A DNA stretch of 64,000 bases from Rhodococcus rhodnii NBRC 100604 (GCF_001894925.1 NZ_BCXD01000025.1:1-64000), one strand, 5' to 3'. Positions 7,944 through 16,019 are shown, numbered from the stretch's first letter. Notes: generated from the sequence alone by a model not told the origin. Numbers and translations are program-made.

Positions 7944-9095
7944 CTACTGCTCGGTTGCTTCCGTCCCGATTGGCCACACTTTGGCCACACTCGCTCGTGA
8001 TCGTGCGCTATCGAGAGCGGTTCCAACGGCCTCGAGATCGTCGTCGAAGAGGTCCGCGTACGTGTCCAGTGTCATCGCCGCCGACGCGTGCCCGAGCATC
8101 CGCTGCAGCGCCTTGACGTTGACGCCGGCCGACACGGCGAGCGACGCCGCGGTATGCCGCAGATCGTGCGGAGTGATCCTCGGGACGCCGGACCGCTGCA
8201 CGGCCTTCGTGAACCATCCGGTGAAGCTCACCGACCGTCGCTGATACTCGCCGTCGCGGCCTGGGAACACCAGATCGTCGCGACCCTTCCCCTCGCACAC
8301 GCGGGCCAGTTCGTCGACGAGGAACCCGGGTATCGGCACCCATCGCGTCGTGTGCGACTTCGGGGTGCCGACGTGCATCTCCATGTTCACCTGCACTGCG
8401 TTGTCGACGACGTGCAGCCGCTTCCTCAGCAGATCGAGGTGCCGGACACGTAGCCCGATCGCCTCACCCCACCGCAGACCGCAGTAGGCGAGCAGCAGGA
8501 CGAGTGTCTGCCGGTCGCCGGCCTCCCGGGCGAGCGCGTCGACTTCCGCGTGCGTGAGGTACACACGCGGCTTCCGCTGCTTCCTGGGCAGGTTCTCGAC
8601 GCCGCGTGCGGGGTTCTTCGCGAGCCGCCCCGACTTCACCGCGGTATCGAGGATCCCAGCGAGGACGCCGTACGCGCGGATGACGACCGTGGCGCCGCTG
8701 CCCTTCACCTTCTCGCCGCCGACGGTCTTCGTGCGGCCGAGGTCGGCGATCCACCGCTCGACGGCATCGAGGTCTACGTCGCACAACCGGACGCGCCCCC
8801 ACCGCGGTTCGACGTGGATGCGCCACGACGTCTCGAGGGACCGGTAGGCGGATGGTTTCAGATCCGCCTCCTTGCGCTCGAGCCACGTCGGGCCCAGCTC
8901 GCCGATCGTGATGGTGCCGAGCGACGGCGGTACGTATTCGCCGCGCATCTTCTCGACCTCGACAGTCGCAGCGAATTCCTGTGCGGCACGCTTCGTCGTG
9001 AAGCCTCGGCGTTGCGTGGATCGACGATCGGGCGTCCGGTACCGCACCCGGTACCGCGGGCCGGCCTTCGTCTCGTAGCGCTCAATCGTCGCCAT
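7944..9095 (-). CDS. int: Tyrosine-recombinase integrase of element 1
   Basis: A 383-residue phage-type integrase. An N-terminal arm-binding domain (1-60) is followed by a SAM-like core-binding domain (62-160) and the catalytic domain. All catalytic residues can be seen: R208 (GLRWGEA), K246 (TPKS), the HDLRHT box with H310 and R313, H336 (LGHAS) and Y346 (DTYAD). It would insert and excise the element at tRNA-Ser. The gene ends 45 bp from the att core, facing it. Its last codons contain two copies of an 11-bp repeat that also lies near the right end of the element. This is the only intact integrase in the array. Confidence 0.93.
   Translation of the reverse strand: MATIERYETKAGPRYRVRYRTPDRRSTQRRGFTTKRAAQEFAATVEVEKMRGEYVPPSLGTITIGELGPTWLERKEADLKPSAYRSLETSWRIHVEPRWGRVRLCDVDLDAVERWIADLGRTKTVGGEKVKGSGATVVIRAYGVLAGILDTAVKSGRLAKNPARGVENLPRKQRKPRVYLTHAEVDALAREAGDRQTLVLLLAYCGLRWGEAIGLRVRHLDLLRKRLHVVDNAVQVNMEMHVGTPKSHTTRWVPIPGFLVDELARVCEGKGRDDLVFPGRDGEYQRRSVSFTGWFTKAVQRSGVPRITPHDLRHTAASLAVSAGVNVKALQRMLGHASAAMTLDTYADLFDDDLEAVGTALDSARSRASVAKVWPIGTEATEQ
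7971..7992. repeat. Paired 11-bp arm-type repeats, left end of element 1
   Basis: TGGCCACACTT followed directly by TGGCCACACTC, inside the 3' end of the integrase gene. The same tandem pair lies at 17185-17206 near the right end. Short direct repeats on both sides of the core are what the N-terminal domain of a tyrosine integrase binds, so these are candidate arm sites. Confidence 0.65.
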
Positions 9096-9101
9096 GGGCA
9101 G

Positions 9102-9593
9102 TCACTTCGCTCGTTCTTCCTGCGTGAGATGACCTGCCTCGACGGCGCGTGACAGCCAGCGTCTGACGGTCGCGGGTGAGACCTTGAAGTCGCGAGCCAT
9201 GATTGCGGTCGGCCTACCGTCCTGAAGCCGTACCCATCGGTAGAGCGCCGCAAGCTGGGGGAGGTCCTCGTCGATGATGCCTTCGCCGGATTCGATCCGG
9301 TCCCAGAACTCGCCAGTCGGTGTGATCGGCCGCCAGGTATCACTTCCCGTTGCCTGCATGGCTTCTCGCGCAGCTTCGCGGATCAGTGGCTCGACTGAGA
9401 TCTTCGCGAGTTCCCCGCGCTGCACGGGGGGCCCGCCCTCCACCTGGTCGGCGACGAGGCGGGTCACTACGTACTTCCCTCCACGCGGTTCGACTGTGGC
9501 GGTCAAGGCGTAGGCGTAGCCATCCTCGGGGCCGGCGGAAACATCGACGCTCGCGTACCCGAACAGGCCCGGTGCGACTTCATGGTCAGGCAT
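9102..9593 (-). CDS. Element-encoded protein with C-terminal helix-turn-helix
   Basis: A 163-residue protein. The first 110 residues form a mixed alpha/beta region with no family I recognise. The C-terminus reads as a helix-turn-helix (KVSPATVRRWLSRAVEAGHL, about 138-157), so it may bind DNA. It lies 6 bp upstream of the integrase on the same strand and is divergent from the excisionase operon across a 161-bp gap with inverted repeats. That is the usual place for a satellite or phage repressor, but the repressor role is inference. The ATG at 9593 is chosen; an in-frame ATG ten codons upstream is possible. Confidence 0.6.
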   Translation of the reverse strand: MPDHEVAPGLFGYASVDVSAGPEDGYAYALTATVEPRGGKYVVTRLVADQVEGGPPVQRGELAKISVEPLIREAAREAMQATGSDTWRPITPTGEFWDRIESGEGIIDEDLPQLAALYRWVRLQDGRPTAIMARDFKVSPATVRRWLSRAVEAGHLTQEERAK

Positions 9594-9635
9594 GGGGGAC
9601 GACCTTCTTTCGATGTTCGGCATCTGCTGAGCGTG

Positions 9636-9739
9636 CCACGCGGTTGCGCGCGTGGTCCAACACTCGATCGTGCGCGCTACTTGCAAATCACGCTCACTCA
9701 CGATACAACTTGTTGAGCGGGCAATGCAGGACCCGCTCA
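9636..9739. promoter_or_regulatory. Divergent control region with promoter and two inverted repeats
   Basis: The gap between the HTH gene and the excisionase gene contains a plus-strand promoter-like pair, TTGCAA at 9681-9686 and TACAAC at 9704-9709, with 17-bp spacing. Two inverted repeats flank it: CCACGCG/CGCGTGG (9636-9642 and 9649-9655) and TGAGCGGG/CCCGCTCA (9714-9721 and 9732-9739). The second lies just downstream of the promoter, a good operator position. These are candidate lysogeny-type switch sites. Confidence 0.55.
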
Positions 9740-9754
9740 CGAAAGGAAAGTGCG

Positions 9755-9955
9755 ATGACCGCACCACTTGCGACACCGGAAGAGGTCGCCCAGTACTTGC
9801 GCACCACCACGACCAAGCTGACGAACGACCGGTACAGGGGGATCGGTCCGAAGTTCGTGAAGCACGGACGGCGTGTGCTCTACCGCTGGGACGACGTTCA
9901 CGCCTGGACCGAAGCGAATCTGTTGCAGCGCACCGACGACCGGCGCGCTGTCTGA
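9755..9955 (+). CDS. xis: Excisionase / MerR-type helix-turn-helix protein
   Basis: A 66-residue protein with a winged-helix DNA-binding fold: PLATPEEVAQYLRTTTTKL, then a short KFVKHGRRVLYRWDDVHAW wing. This is the pattern of excisionase-like proteins that bend DNA next to att sites and tip the integrase toward excision. The ATG at 9755 follows GAAAGGAAAG. It is the first gene of the rightward operon, and its TGA shares a base with the next ATG. Confidence 0.8.
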   Translation: MTAPLATPEEVAQYLRTTTTKLTNDRYRGIGPKFVKHGRRVLYRWDDVHAWTEANLLQRTDDRRAV

Positions 9956-10650
9956 TGCCGCGAGTCGCGGCGTCGGACGAGGCGCTCGCGCAGACCCTCG
10001 CCGACCTCGAGGCCGAGGGAGCGCAGGGGACGCGGACGTACCGAGCGTTCCGCGAAGAACAGGACAGGCGACGAGCCGAAAGAGATGCCCTCGCCTCGGC
10101 GGCAACCGAGGACGAGGGCCAGACGAACAGCCAACTGAGCAGAAGGAGTTCGACCCCCATGGTAGATCGCCATACCCGCATCGACCACAACACCGATGCC
10201 TGCCCGTACTGGTGGTGCCGCACGAGCGGCCTGGTCGACGAACACAACTCGCTGCCCGACAAGTACGTCACGGCGTCGCTGTCCATGTCCGCCAACGCCG
10301 ATTGGGAAGGCAGTAGGGCCCCGGCCCTCGCTGTTGGTGTCACGCTGGACCAGGCCTACGACCCGGACCGTCTGCCGTCCGTGCTGCTTCACATGCTCGG
10401 CGTCCGCGAGGACTCGGAAGCCGAGCTAACACTCGCCGAAGCGGTGCAGCTCCGCGAGCAGCTCGACCGCGCGATCGGCATCGTCCGGCAGCTCTACCGC
10501 GACGGCTTCGCCCCGGTGTCCGACCAGGGCGACCCGACCGCCGCAGTCTGGGCCCGCTACGCCGCCGAGCACCCCAACACCGGCCGCGAGATCCGCCGCA
10601 ACCCCGAAGCCGTCCAGGCCGACGCCGAGATCCGCGAGGGCCTGCAGTGA
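9955..10650 (+). CDS. Hypothetical satellite protein with internal second start
   Basis: A 231-residue frame starting at the ATG that overlaps the excisionase stop by one base. The first 68 residues are Ala/Glu/Arg-rich and helical. An in-frame ATG at 10159 follows AGAAGGAG at ideal spacing and starts a 163-residue protein (MVDRHTRIDHN) with a CPYWWC pair and a C-terminal helical region. Two products from one frame, or a start only at 10159, are both possible. No family is recognised. It overlaps the next small gene by 4 bp. Confidence 0.6.
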   Translation: MPRVAASDEALAQTLADLEAEGAQGTRTYRAFREEQDRRRAERDALASAATEDEGQTNSQLSRRSSTPMVDRHTRIDHNTDACPYWWCRTSGLVDEHNSLPDKYVTASLSMSANADWEGSRAPALAVGVTLDQAYDPDRLPSVLLHMLGVREDSEAELTLAEAVQLREQLDRAIGIVRQLYRDGFAPVSDQGDPTAAVWARYAAEHPNTGREIRRNPEAVQADAEIREGLQ

Positions 10651-10754
10651 GCCTCGAGTTCGCGTTCGTCGCGATCATCCTCACCGTCGAGAACATCGCG
10701 CTCGTGGCGTACTTCGCCCACGACTACGCGCGAAACCCGCACGACCACAACTGA
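10647..10754 (+). CDS. Small single-pass membrane protein, 35 aa
   Basis: A GTG start overlaps the previous stop as GTGA. The 35-residue product begins MSLEFAFVAIILTV, spans the membrane once and ends in a His/Asp/Asn-rich tail. Small hydrophobic proteins are common in phage early operons, where they may act as antiholin-like or membrane-signalling peptides; nothing here fixes a role. It is followed by a strong hairpin. Confidence 0.55.
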   Translation: MSLEFAFVAIILTVENIALVAYFAHDYARNPHDHN

Positions 10755-10800
10755 ACAGAAGCGTTCAACGGAACCCGCACACCTCCATTGAACAGCGAAC

Positions 10801-10842
10801 GGGGCCGGTGCCACTGCCCCTCTCCGCAGTGTCACCGGCCCC
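10801..10842 (+). terminator. Strong hairpin between early operon segments
   Basis: GGGGCCGGTG-C-CACTG pairs with CAGTG-T-CACCGGCCCC around a 10-nt loop. There is no T-run after it. It lies in the only sizeable gap of the plus-strand operon, just before the DUF6011-like gene. It could be a partial terminator or a processing/attenuation point. Confidence 0.6.
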
Positions 10843-10864
10843 GCTCCAAGAGAAAGGCACCGTA

Positions 10865-11083
10865 GTGCCCCGAACCAGTACCACCGAGGATACGTCCCCC
10901 GAACCGTTCGACGAGCGAGTTATCGACGCCGCCGACCGACTCCTACGAGCCGCCCTGCGCGGCTACACGTTCCGGCTCGCGATCAAGTGCGACACGTGCG
11001 GCGCGTGGATCAGCGACCCCGAGTACGTACGCCGGCACCGAGGCCCCGTCTGCCACCGCCGAGTGAACGGCGGTGCAGCATGA
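10865..11083 (+). CDS. Small zinc-ribbon-like protein (DUF6011 type)
   Basis: A 72-residue protein starting at a GTG that follows AAGAGAAAGG. The C-terminal half has a CDTCG knuckle followed by HRGPVCHRR, a short C-x2-C/H-x-C-like metal site seen in small actinophage proteins of the DUF6011 kind. The role is unknown; nucleic-acid binding is plausible. Its TGA overlaps the next ATG. Confidence 0.6.
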   Translation: MPRTSTTEDTSPEPFDERVIDAADRLLRAALRGYTFRLAIKCDTCGAWISDPEYVRRHRGPVCHRRVNGGAA

Positions 11084-11583
11084 CCACGACACTCGGACAC
11101 GACGACGTGCGCCTCACCGACCGTGCGAACCCGGACGCGGCCGCACTCCTCGTCGGTGCCCTGATCGCCGCGAGCCGCGAGAGCGTGTGCAGCGTCCTCG
11201 AGCACGTCGCGGACAACGACGTCGAGCATCCCGGATATCGCCGCCTGCTCCGCACGATTCGTCACCTGACGAAACAGGGTCGACCTCACGGGACGGTCTG
11301 CGTCGCAGACGAACTGACACGGACCGGGCAGATGACCCCGGACGCGCGCCGCGCGCTGATCGACGCGACGACCGCCGGTGCCGAACCACTCGCCCTCCGC
11401 GGGTACGCGGCCGCTGTCGTCGCCGACGCATACCGCTGGCAGTACGAGCTCGCCGGCAAGTCGTTGGTGGAGGCCGCGCACAGCTGGCCCGAGCACGAGC
11501 TCGTCGGATACCTACGCGGACTCGGAACCACGCTCGTTGCACATGACCGGCGGCTCGGCGCACTGCGAGGGGAGAAGGCATGA
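11080..11583 (+). CDS. DnaB N-terminal-domain-like replication accessory protein
   Basis: A 167-residue all-helical protein. The PDAAALLVGALIAAS start and the later VADELTRTGQM and AAVVADAYRWQYELAGKSL segments resemble the N-terminal domain of replicative helicase DnaB, without a helicase motor. The motor-like P-loop gene follows at once with a 4-bp overlap (ATGA). The split arrangement suggests that the two act together as the element's replication initiator/helicase complex. This is inferred from fold pattern and position. Confidence 0.6.
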   Translation: MTTTLGHDDVRLTDRANPDAAALLVGALIAASRESVCSVLEHVADNDVEHPGYRRLLRTIRHLTKQGRPHGTVCVADELTRTGQMTPDARRALIDATTAGAEPLALRGYAAAVVADAYRWQYELAGKSLVEAAHSWPEHELVGYLRGLGTTLVAHDRRLGALRGEKA

Positions 11584-12845
11584 CAGCCAACGTCATCGAG
11601 CTGCACCGAGGATACGAGGAGTTCTGGCAGGCACGCCCCGCGCTCTCCCACATCCGGGAGTTCGCCCGTGCCCGACGTGCCGGCCTCTGGGCCGTCCTCG
11701 ACTGCACCCTCGCACGCGCGATCGCCGCGCTCGAGCCGCCCGTCATGCTGCCCGCCTCGATCGGCTCCGCCGCGTCCTGCAACCTGTTCGTCGCGCTCGT
11801 CGGGCCCTCGGGTGGCGGAAAGGGCGTCGCCGAGGGCGCATCGCGTGACGCAGTGCGGTTCGTCGACCACACCGGCCATGACATCGAGACCGACGAATTC
11901 CCGCTCGGCAGCGGTGAAGGGCTCGTGAAGACGTTCCTGCCGGCGCCGGGCGAGGACGAGACGTCGCGCCGCACCCGCGCGATCGTCAGTGCCCCGGAAG
12001 TCGATTCGCTCGCAGCGCTCGGGTCTCGGCAGGGCTCCACCCTCATGCCCGAGTTGCGGAAGTTGAACATGGGGGAGCAGGCCGGGTTCAACAACGCCTC
12101 GAGGGCCACGCGGTCGGTGCTGCCCGCCCACTCCTACCGCCTGTGCCTGATCCTCGGCGTCCAGCCGCAGAAGGCGCGCCCGCTGCTCCACGACGCGGAC
12201 GGCGGCACCCCGCAGCGGTTCGTGTACGCGCCGGTCGGCGACCCCGACGCTCCGGACGAACCGCCAGCCACCCCGGACCCGCTCGTCGTGAAGATGCCGA
12301 AGTGGCCCACCACCGCCGTGCATCTCCAGATCCCCGAGATCGCGCGACGCGAGATGGACCGGCACCGGCTCGCGACGCTGCGCGGTGAGGACGTCGACCC
12401 GCTCGACGGTCACCGGATGCTCACCCGACTGAAGGTCGCCGTAGGGCTGATGCTCCTCGACGGCCGCAGCGTGTGCAGCGAGGAGGACTGGCACCTGTCC
12501 GGTGTCGTCATGCGCGTGTCCGACCGCACCCGCGCCGGCATCGAGCGGACGCTCACCGAGAGCGCCCGCGCAGTGAACCGAGCGCGCGCCCAGGCGGACG
12601 GAGAACGCGCCGCGATCGTCGAAGACCACAAGCACGCCGCCGAGATCGAACGGGTCCGCGGTGCGATCCTCCGACGCCTCAAGAAGCACGGACGCGTGCC
12701 CCTCCGGGACATCTCGAAGGGCACCAAATTCGAGATCCGGCCGCACGTTCAGCCGGTGCTCGACGACCTCGCCGAGGAGGGCGTCGTGCGCATGATCCAG
12801 GACGGCGACAGGCAGCTTTTCGAGCTGTCGGACGAGCAACCGTAG
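11580..12845 (+). CDS. P-loop replication protein (helicase/primase-like, DUF3987-type)
   Basis: A 421-residue protein. Walker A reads GPSGGGKG at about 75-82. A conserved APEVDSL stretch follows near 139, where a Walker B-like acidic strand would sit. A middle region with NNASRATRSVLPAHSYRLCLILGVQP matches P-loop replication proteins of phages and plasmids (DUF3987-like). The C-terminal 90 residues look like a winged helix. Expected role: origin unwinding or primase recruitment for autonomous replication of the excised element. Two 19-bp palindromes directly downstream may be its origin or an operator. Confidence 0.7.
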   Translation: MTANVIELHRGYEEFWQARPALSHIREFARARRAGLWAVLDCTLARAIAALEPPVMLPASIGSAASCNLFVALVGPSGGGKGVAEGASRDAVRFVDHTGHDIETDEFPLGSGEGLVKTFLPAPGEDETSRRTRAIVSAPEVDSLAALGSRQGSTLMPELRKLNMGEQAGFNNASRATRSVLPAHSYRLCLILGVQPQKARPLLHDADGGTPQRFVYAPVGDPDAPDEPPATPDPLVVKMPKWPTTAVHLQIPEIARREMDRHRLATLRGEDVDPLDGHRMLTRLKVAVGLMLLDGRSVCSEEDWHLSGVVMRVSDRTRAGIERTLTESARAVNRARAQADGERAAIVEDHKHAAEIERVRGAILRRLKKHGRVPLRDISKGTKFEIRPHVQPVLDDLAEEGVVRMIQDGDRQLFELSDEQP

Positions 12846-12854
12846 TGGGGTACT

Positions 12855-12925
12855 GGGGTACCTCAGGTACCCCACGTAATCCCGCAGGTCAAGGGTGAAT
12901 CGGGGTGGGGTACCACTGGTACCCC
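12855..12925. repeat. Two 19-bp palindromes, possible origin or operator
   Basis: GGGGTACC-TCA-GGTACCCC at 12855-12873 and GGGGTACCACTGGTACCCC at 12907-12925. Their centres are 52 bp apart, about five helical turns, which would place them on the same DNA face. A half site (GGGGTAC) precedes the first. They fill the 173-bp gap after the replication gene and before the next operon segment. Confidence 0.7.
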
Positions 12926-13018
12926 ATCGCACCCCACCGAGAGTAGCGACCTGGGGAAACGCGCCACAGGCAGCCACAAGGACACCAGGACGACCGACCC
13001 GAACGGAAGGCCGAAATC

Positions 13019-13276
13019 ATGACCGAATACGACGACCAGATCGGCGCGTACGAGACCGCCGACGACTTCCTCGATGCCCGCCGCGAGTGGCTCGAGGTCG
13101 TCGTCGCGCAGACCCCGGAAGGCGGCTACGACGTACTGCTGAAAGTCGACGGAACGTACACCGCTCGCGACACCGCGCACTCGATCGCAGCGTCGTTCGC
13201 CCGCGACCTCAACTACGTCCTCGACCGTATCGACCCCGCCCGGACGATCACCGCCGCGCCGGAGCCGAGACAGTGA
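13019..13276 (+). CDS. Hypothetical protein, 85 aa
   Basis: An acidic 85-residue protein with an N-terminal helix (DQIGAYETADDFLDARREWLEVVV) and a following beta hairpin. The ATG follows GGAAGGCC at good spacing. No family is recognised. It is the first gene after the palindromes and overlaps the whiB start by 4 bp (GTGA), so it is cotranscribed with WhiB. Confidence 0.6.
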   Translation: MTEYDDQIGAYETADDFLDARREWLEVVVAQTPEGGYDVLLKVDGTYTARDTAHSIAASFARDLNYVLDRIDPARTITAAPEPRQ

Positions 13277-13572
13277 GCCGCCGCCCCGAGGCAACGTCGT
13301 GGGTCGACCTCCTCGGCCAGATCCTCGCCGACCAACCGGCGCTGTCCGGTGCCGCCTGCTCCGGTCGCCCCGAATTGTTCGACCTCGAACGCGACGACGA
13401 GACCGCCGAGGACCGCCACTACCGGCACGCCGCCGCCAAGCAGCTCTGCGCACAGTGCCCCGTGATCGACGCGTGCGCCACGACCACCCGCACCGCGGGT
13501 GTCGTCGCCGGCCGCCTCGTCGGCAACCCCTCCCGGCCGCCCGGCCGCCCCCGAAAGGACACCGCAGCATGA
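13273..13572 (+). CDS. WhiB-family iron-sulfur regulator (satellite-encoded)
   Basis: A 99-residue WhiB-like protein. Four cysteines match the [4Fe-4S] pattern: C29, then C59-x2-C62-x5-C68. The GVVAGRL turn follows where WhiB proteins have the G-[VI]-W-G-G turn, with the Trp replaced by Ala. A basic, Pro/Arg-rich tail (RPPGRPRK) resembles the minor-groove AT-hook-like tail of chromosomal WhiBs. WhiB proteins act by binding region 4 of the primary sigma factor. Actinophages also carry them, where they can interfere with host WhiB2. A role in host or helper-phage transcription is inference. Confidence 0.85.
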   Translation: MSRRPEATSWVDLLGQILADQPALSGAACSGRPELFDLERDDETAEDRHYRHAAAKQLCAQCPVIDACATTTRTAGVVAGRLVGNPSRPPGRPRKDTAA

Positions 13573-13979
13573 CCACCAACCCCACCGCCGCCGACTACCT
13601 CGCATGGCTCGCGCACTACGCCGAATCCGTCATCGGCCACGGCTGCGAAACCCTCACCGACGAGGAAACCAGCCCCGAGGCCCGCGACAGCGCGATCGCC
13701 GAGATCGACGAACTCCGCCTCCAACTGCGCGCGGCCGCCGCGAAGTTCGGCGACTGCACGCACTACAGCGACGGCCGCCCCATCTTCAGCCACACCGAGT
13801 ACGCGCCGCGGCGATCGTTCATGCACCTGTGGCCGGCTGATGCCGCGCAGGCGAGCGTGCAGAGCATCGAGTTCGACAGCGACGAGGGCCGCGTCACCGT
13901 CACCGTCACGCCGCCGTCGACAGTGACCGCGACCCTCTCCATCCGGCCGCGGCTCGCGATCGTCCCGGACGGGGCCTGA
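13569..13979 (+). CDS. Hypothetical protein, 136 aa
   Basis: A 136-residue protein with an N-terminal helical half (AADYLAWLAHYAESVI, then LRLQLRAAAAKF) and a beta-rich C-terminal half (VQSIEFDSDEGRVTVTVTPP). Its ATG overlaps the whiB stop. No family is recognised. Confidence 0.55.
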   Translation: MTTNPTAADYLAWLAHYAESVIGHGCETLTDEETSPEARDSAIAEIDELRLQLRAAAAKFGDCTHYSDGRPIFSHTEYAPRRSFMHLWPADAAQASVQSIEFDSDEGRVTVTVTPPSTVTATLSIRPRLAIVPDGA

Positions 13980-13980
13980 C

Positions 13981-14349
13981 ATGCCGCCGAAGAAGTCCGC
14001 GCACGCCCGCGGCCTCGGCTACCAGCACCGCAAGAACCGCGACCGCCTCCTGGGTGCCCTCGTCGACGGCACGCCGTGCTGGTGGTGCGGACAGCCTCTC
14101 CACCGCGACCCGGCGCTCAACCCGGACGGAATGCCCCTCGAAGCCGACCACTCGATCGCACGATCCCGCGGCGGCATCACCGCGGACCGGCTGCTGCATC
14201 ACCTCTGCAACCGGCAGCGGCAAGACGGCTCACGAGACCACCTCCGCCCCGCCGTCACCGGGCTACCTCTCGCCGCCGCAGCAGGACACGAACGACTCCT
14301 CGGCCACCGCGCGATGCCCTGGCCCACACCCCGACAGGACCACCCATGA
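13981..14349 (+). CDS. HNH endonuclease (phage type)
   Basis: A 122-residue HNH nuclease. A zinc knuckle CWWC (C33, C36) leads to the LEADHSIARSRGG core (D56, H57) and LLHHLCNRQR (N77). Free-standing HNH proteins of this size are often encoded beside phage terminase and capsid genes, where some are needed for DNA packaging by a cos-type terminase. The N-terminal 25 residues are basic. It starts 1 bp after the previous gene and overlaps the next by 4 bp. Confidence 0.83.
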   Translation: MPPKKSAHARGLGYQHRKNRDRLLGALVDGTPCWWCGQPLHRDPALNPDGMPLEADHSIARSRGGITADRLLHHLCNRQRQDGSRDHLRPAVTGLPLAAAAGHERLLGHRAMPWPTPRQDHP

Positions 14350-14717
14350 ACGACCACGACGGCTACAACTACATGACCAGTCGCCGCGAAGCCGCCGCGA
14401 TCCTCGGACACTGCATCGACCTCCGCGACGCCACGGAACGTGAAATGCGCACCACCGGTGGCACAGTCAACGACACCATCAGATTCCACTACCGGGCGCT
14501 CGAGATGATGACCGCCGAATCCCGCGACCTCCCCGGACTGCTGACCGCGCTCGCGGACCTCGCCCTCGACCTCGCCCCCGAACTCGCTCAGCGCCGCGAA
14601 CTCGTCCACCAGCGGACCGTCGAAGCCGCCCTCCACGAACACGCCGACCCCGACCCGGACGACGAACTGCCACGCCGCTACCCGCCGCGCCGCCGACACC
14701 GAGACGAGGAACGGTGA
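14346..14717 (+). CDS. Hypothetical helical protein, 123 aa
   Basis: A 123-residue, mostly helical protein (MTSRREAAAILGHCIDLRDATE, then LLTALADLALDLAPELAQR) with a highly charged, Arg/Asp-rich tail of about 25 residues. No family is recognised. Overlaps by ATGA with the HNH gene and by GTGA with the next gene point to coupled translation. Confidence 0.55.
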   Translation: MNDHDGYNYMTSRREAAAILGHCIDLRDATEREMRTTGGTVNDTIRFHYRALEMMTAESRDLPGLLTALADLALDLAPELAQRRELVHQRTVEAALHEHADPDPDDELPRRYPPRRRHRDEER

Positions 14718-15097
14718 ACGACCACATCGCACACGTCGACGGCATCCTCATCGACCGCGACACCGCAACCGAACTCGTCACCGCACTCGACGCCCTCGAG
14801 CACCTCGCGCAACGCTCCGGCTCCCGCCTCGCACCCCAGATCGCCGCGATACGCCGAGACCTCATCCACCACAGCAACACTCGCGCAGACGCGAGCACCG
14901 AAGCAATCGACATCATCACCCAGTTGACTCTCGACCAGGACAGCGTCATCGACACCGACACCGCCGCAGCACAACTCGGCATCACCCGCGACGGCGTCCG
15001 ATGGCTCTGCCGAACCGGACGCCTCACCGCGACCAGACGACAACACCGATGGTGGATCCCCACCACCGCCCTCGACGACTACCGAAACACCCACTGA
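14714..15097 (+). CDS. Helix-turn-helix protein with excisionase-like C-terminus
   Basis: A 127-residue protein. Residues 1-75 are helical. The last 50 residues form a MerR/excisionase-type winged helix: DTAAAQLGITRDGVRWLCRTGRL, then RRQHRWWIPTTALDDY. It lies 15 bp upstream of the capsid gene, so it may regulate late genes or act as a second directionality factor. The GTG start overlaps the previous stop codon. Confidence 0.65.
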   Translation: MNDHIAHVDGILIDRDTATELVTALDALEHLAQRSGSRLAPQIAAIRRDLIHHSNTRADASTEAIDIITQLTLDQDSVIDTDTAAAQLGITRDGVRWLCRTGRLTATRRQHRWWIPTTALDDYRNTH

Positions 15098-15112
15098 CGG
15101 AAGGCCACGACA

Positions 15113-16015
15113 ATGCCCCCCTCACCGCTCGTCCCCGCCCTCGACAACAACCGCGTATCGTTCGACGCCATCCTGAAGAGCCCGGCGACACTGAACGCGA
15201 ACATTGCCCAGCTCACGGCCAACCGGCTCATCATGCCCGCGCTGTTCGGCACATCCACGAACAAGGTGGAAGGCGGCGGACTCGTCTACTCCGTCCTCGT
15301 CCACGGTTCCAACTTCAGCATGCGCGACGTCGAGCAACGATCCCCGGGCGCCGAGTACATCGTCAACGACGGCGAATTCGACTTCGACCTCGCCAAGCCG
15401 CAGGACTGGGGATCGAAGATCCAGGTCCTCGACGAAGAGGTCCAGCGCAACGACACCATCACCCTCAAGAACAAGCTGATCCAGCAGGCCAACACCATCG
15501 TCCGCAAGATCGACCAGGTAGCCATCGCCGCACTCGACGCCGCCCTGAGTAAGCACAGCATCGCCCCCGTTCCCGGCCACAAGTGGCACGAGCTCGTCAC
15601 CGCCGGCCCCAACGACCAGCTGACACCCAACGCGAACCGGCCGACCGCCGACTTCGCACGAGCCAACCTCATCTCCCAGGCGCAGGACCTCGGCGGCGGA
15701 ACACTCAACGTCCTACTCCTGCACCCCGAGATGCACATGGCCCTCAAGATCGGCTACGGCGAAGGACTCGCAGCCGCCCTCGAGAGCGCCGGCATCACCG
15801 AGGTCAAGTCGTCCATGCTCATCCCCGTCGACACCGCCTACCTCGTCGAGCAGGGCAAGGCCGGCGTCGTCGCCTTCGAACGGCCCCTCACCACCGAGAC
15901 CATCGACGACCGCCACCACCGAGCAACCTGGATCCAGTCCTACGCAGTGCCGGCCTTCGCCGTCACCAACCCGTCCGCCGCCGTCAAGATCACCGGCATC
16001 AACGCGACGAGCTGA
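15113..16015 (+). CDS. Phage major capsid protein
   Basis: A 300-residue protein of the HK97-like capsid type seen in Gordonia and Rhodococcus phages. It has an N-terminal arm, the central region with LDEEVQRNDTITLKN and a long spine helix (QQANTIVRKIDQVAIAALDAAL), then a C-terminal beta/A-domain region ending AVTNPSAAVKITGI. It would form the shell of a capsid. No protease, scaffold or portal gene is nearby, so assembly would need helper proteins or produce a small shell by itself. Element 1 resembles capsid-forming satellites in this respect. Confidence 0.82.
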   Translation: MPPSPLVPALDNNRVSFDAILKSPATLNANIAQLTANRLIMPALFGTSTNKVEGGGLVYSVLVHGSNFSMRDVEQRSPGAEYIVNDGEFDFDLAKPQDWGSKIQVLDEEVQRNDTITLKNKLIQQANTIVRKIDQVAIAALDAALSKHSIAPVPGHKWHELVTAGPNDQLTPNANRPTADFARANLISQAQDLGGGTLNVLLLHPEMHMALKIGYGEGLAAALESAGITEVKSSMLIPVDTAYLVEQGKAGVVAFERPLTTETIDDRHHRATWIQSYAVPAFAVTNPSAAVKITGINATS

Positions 16016-16019
16016 CCAC

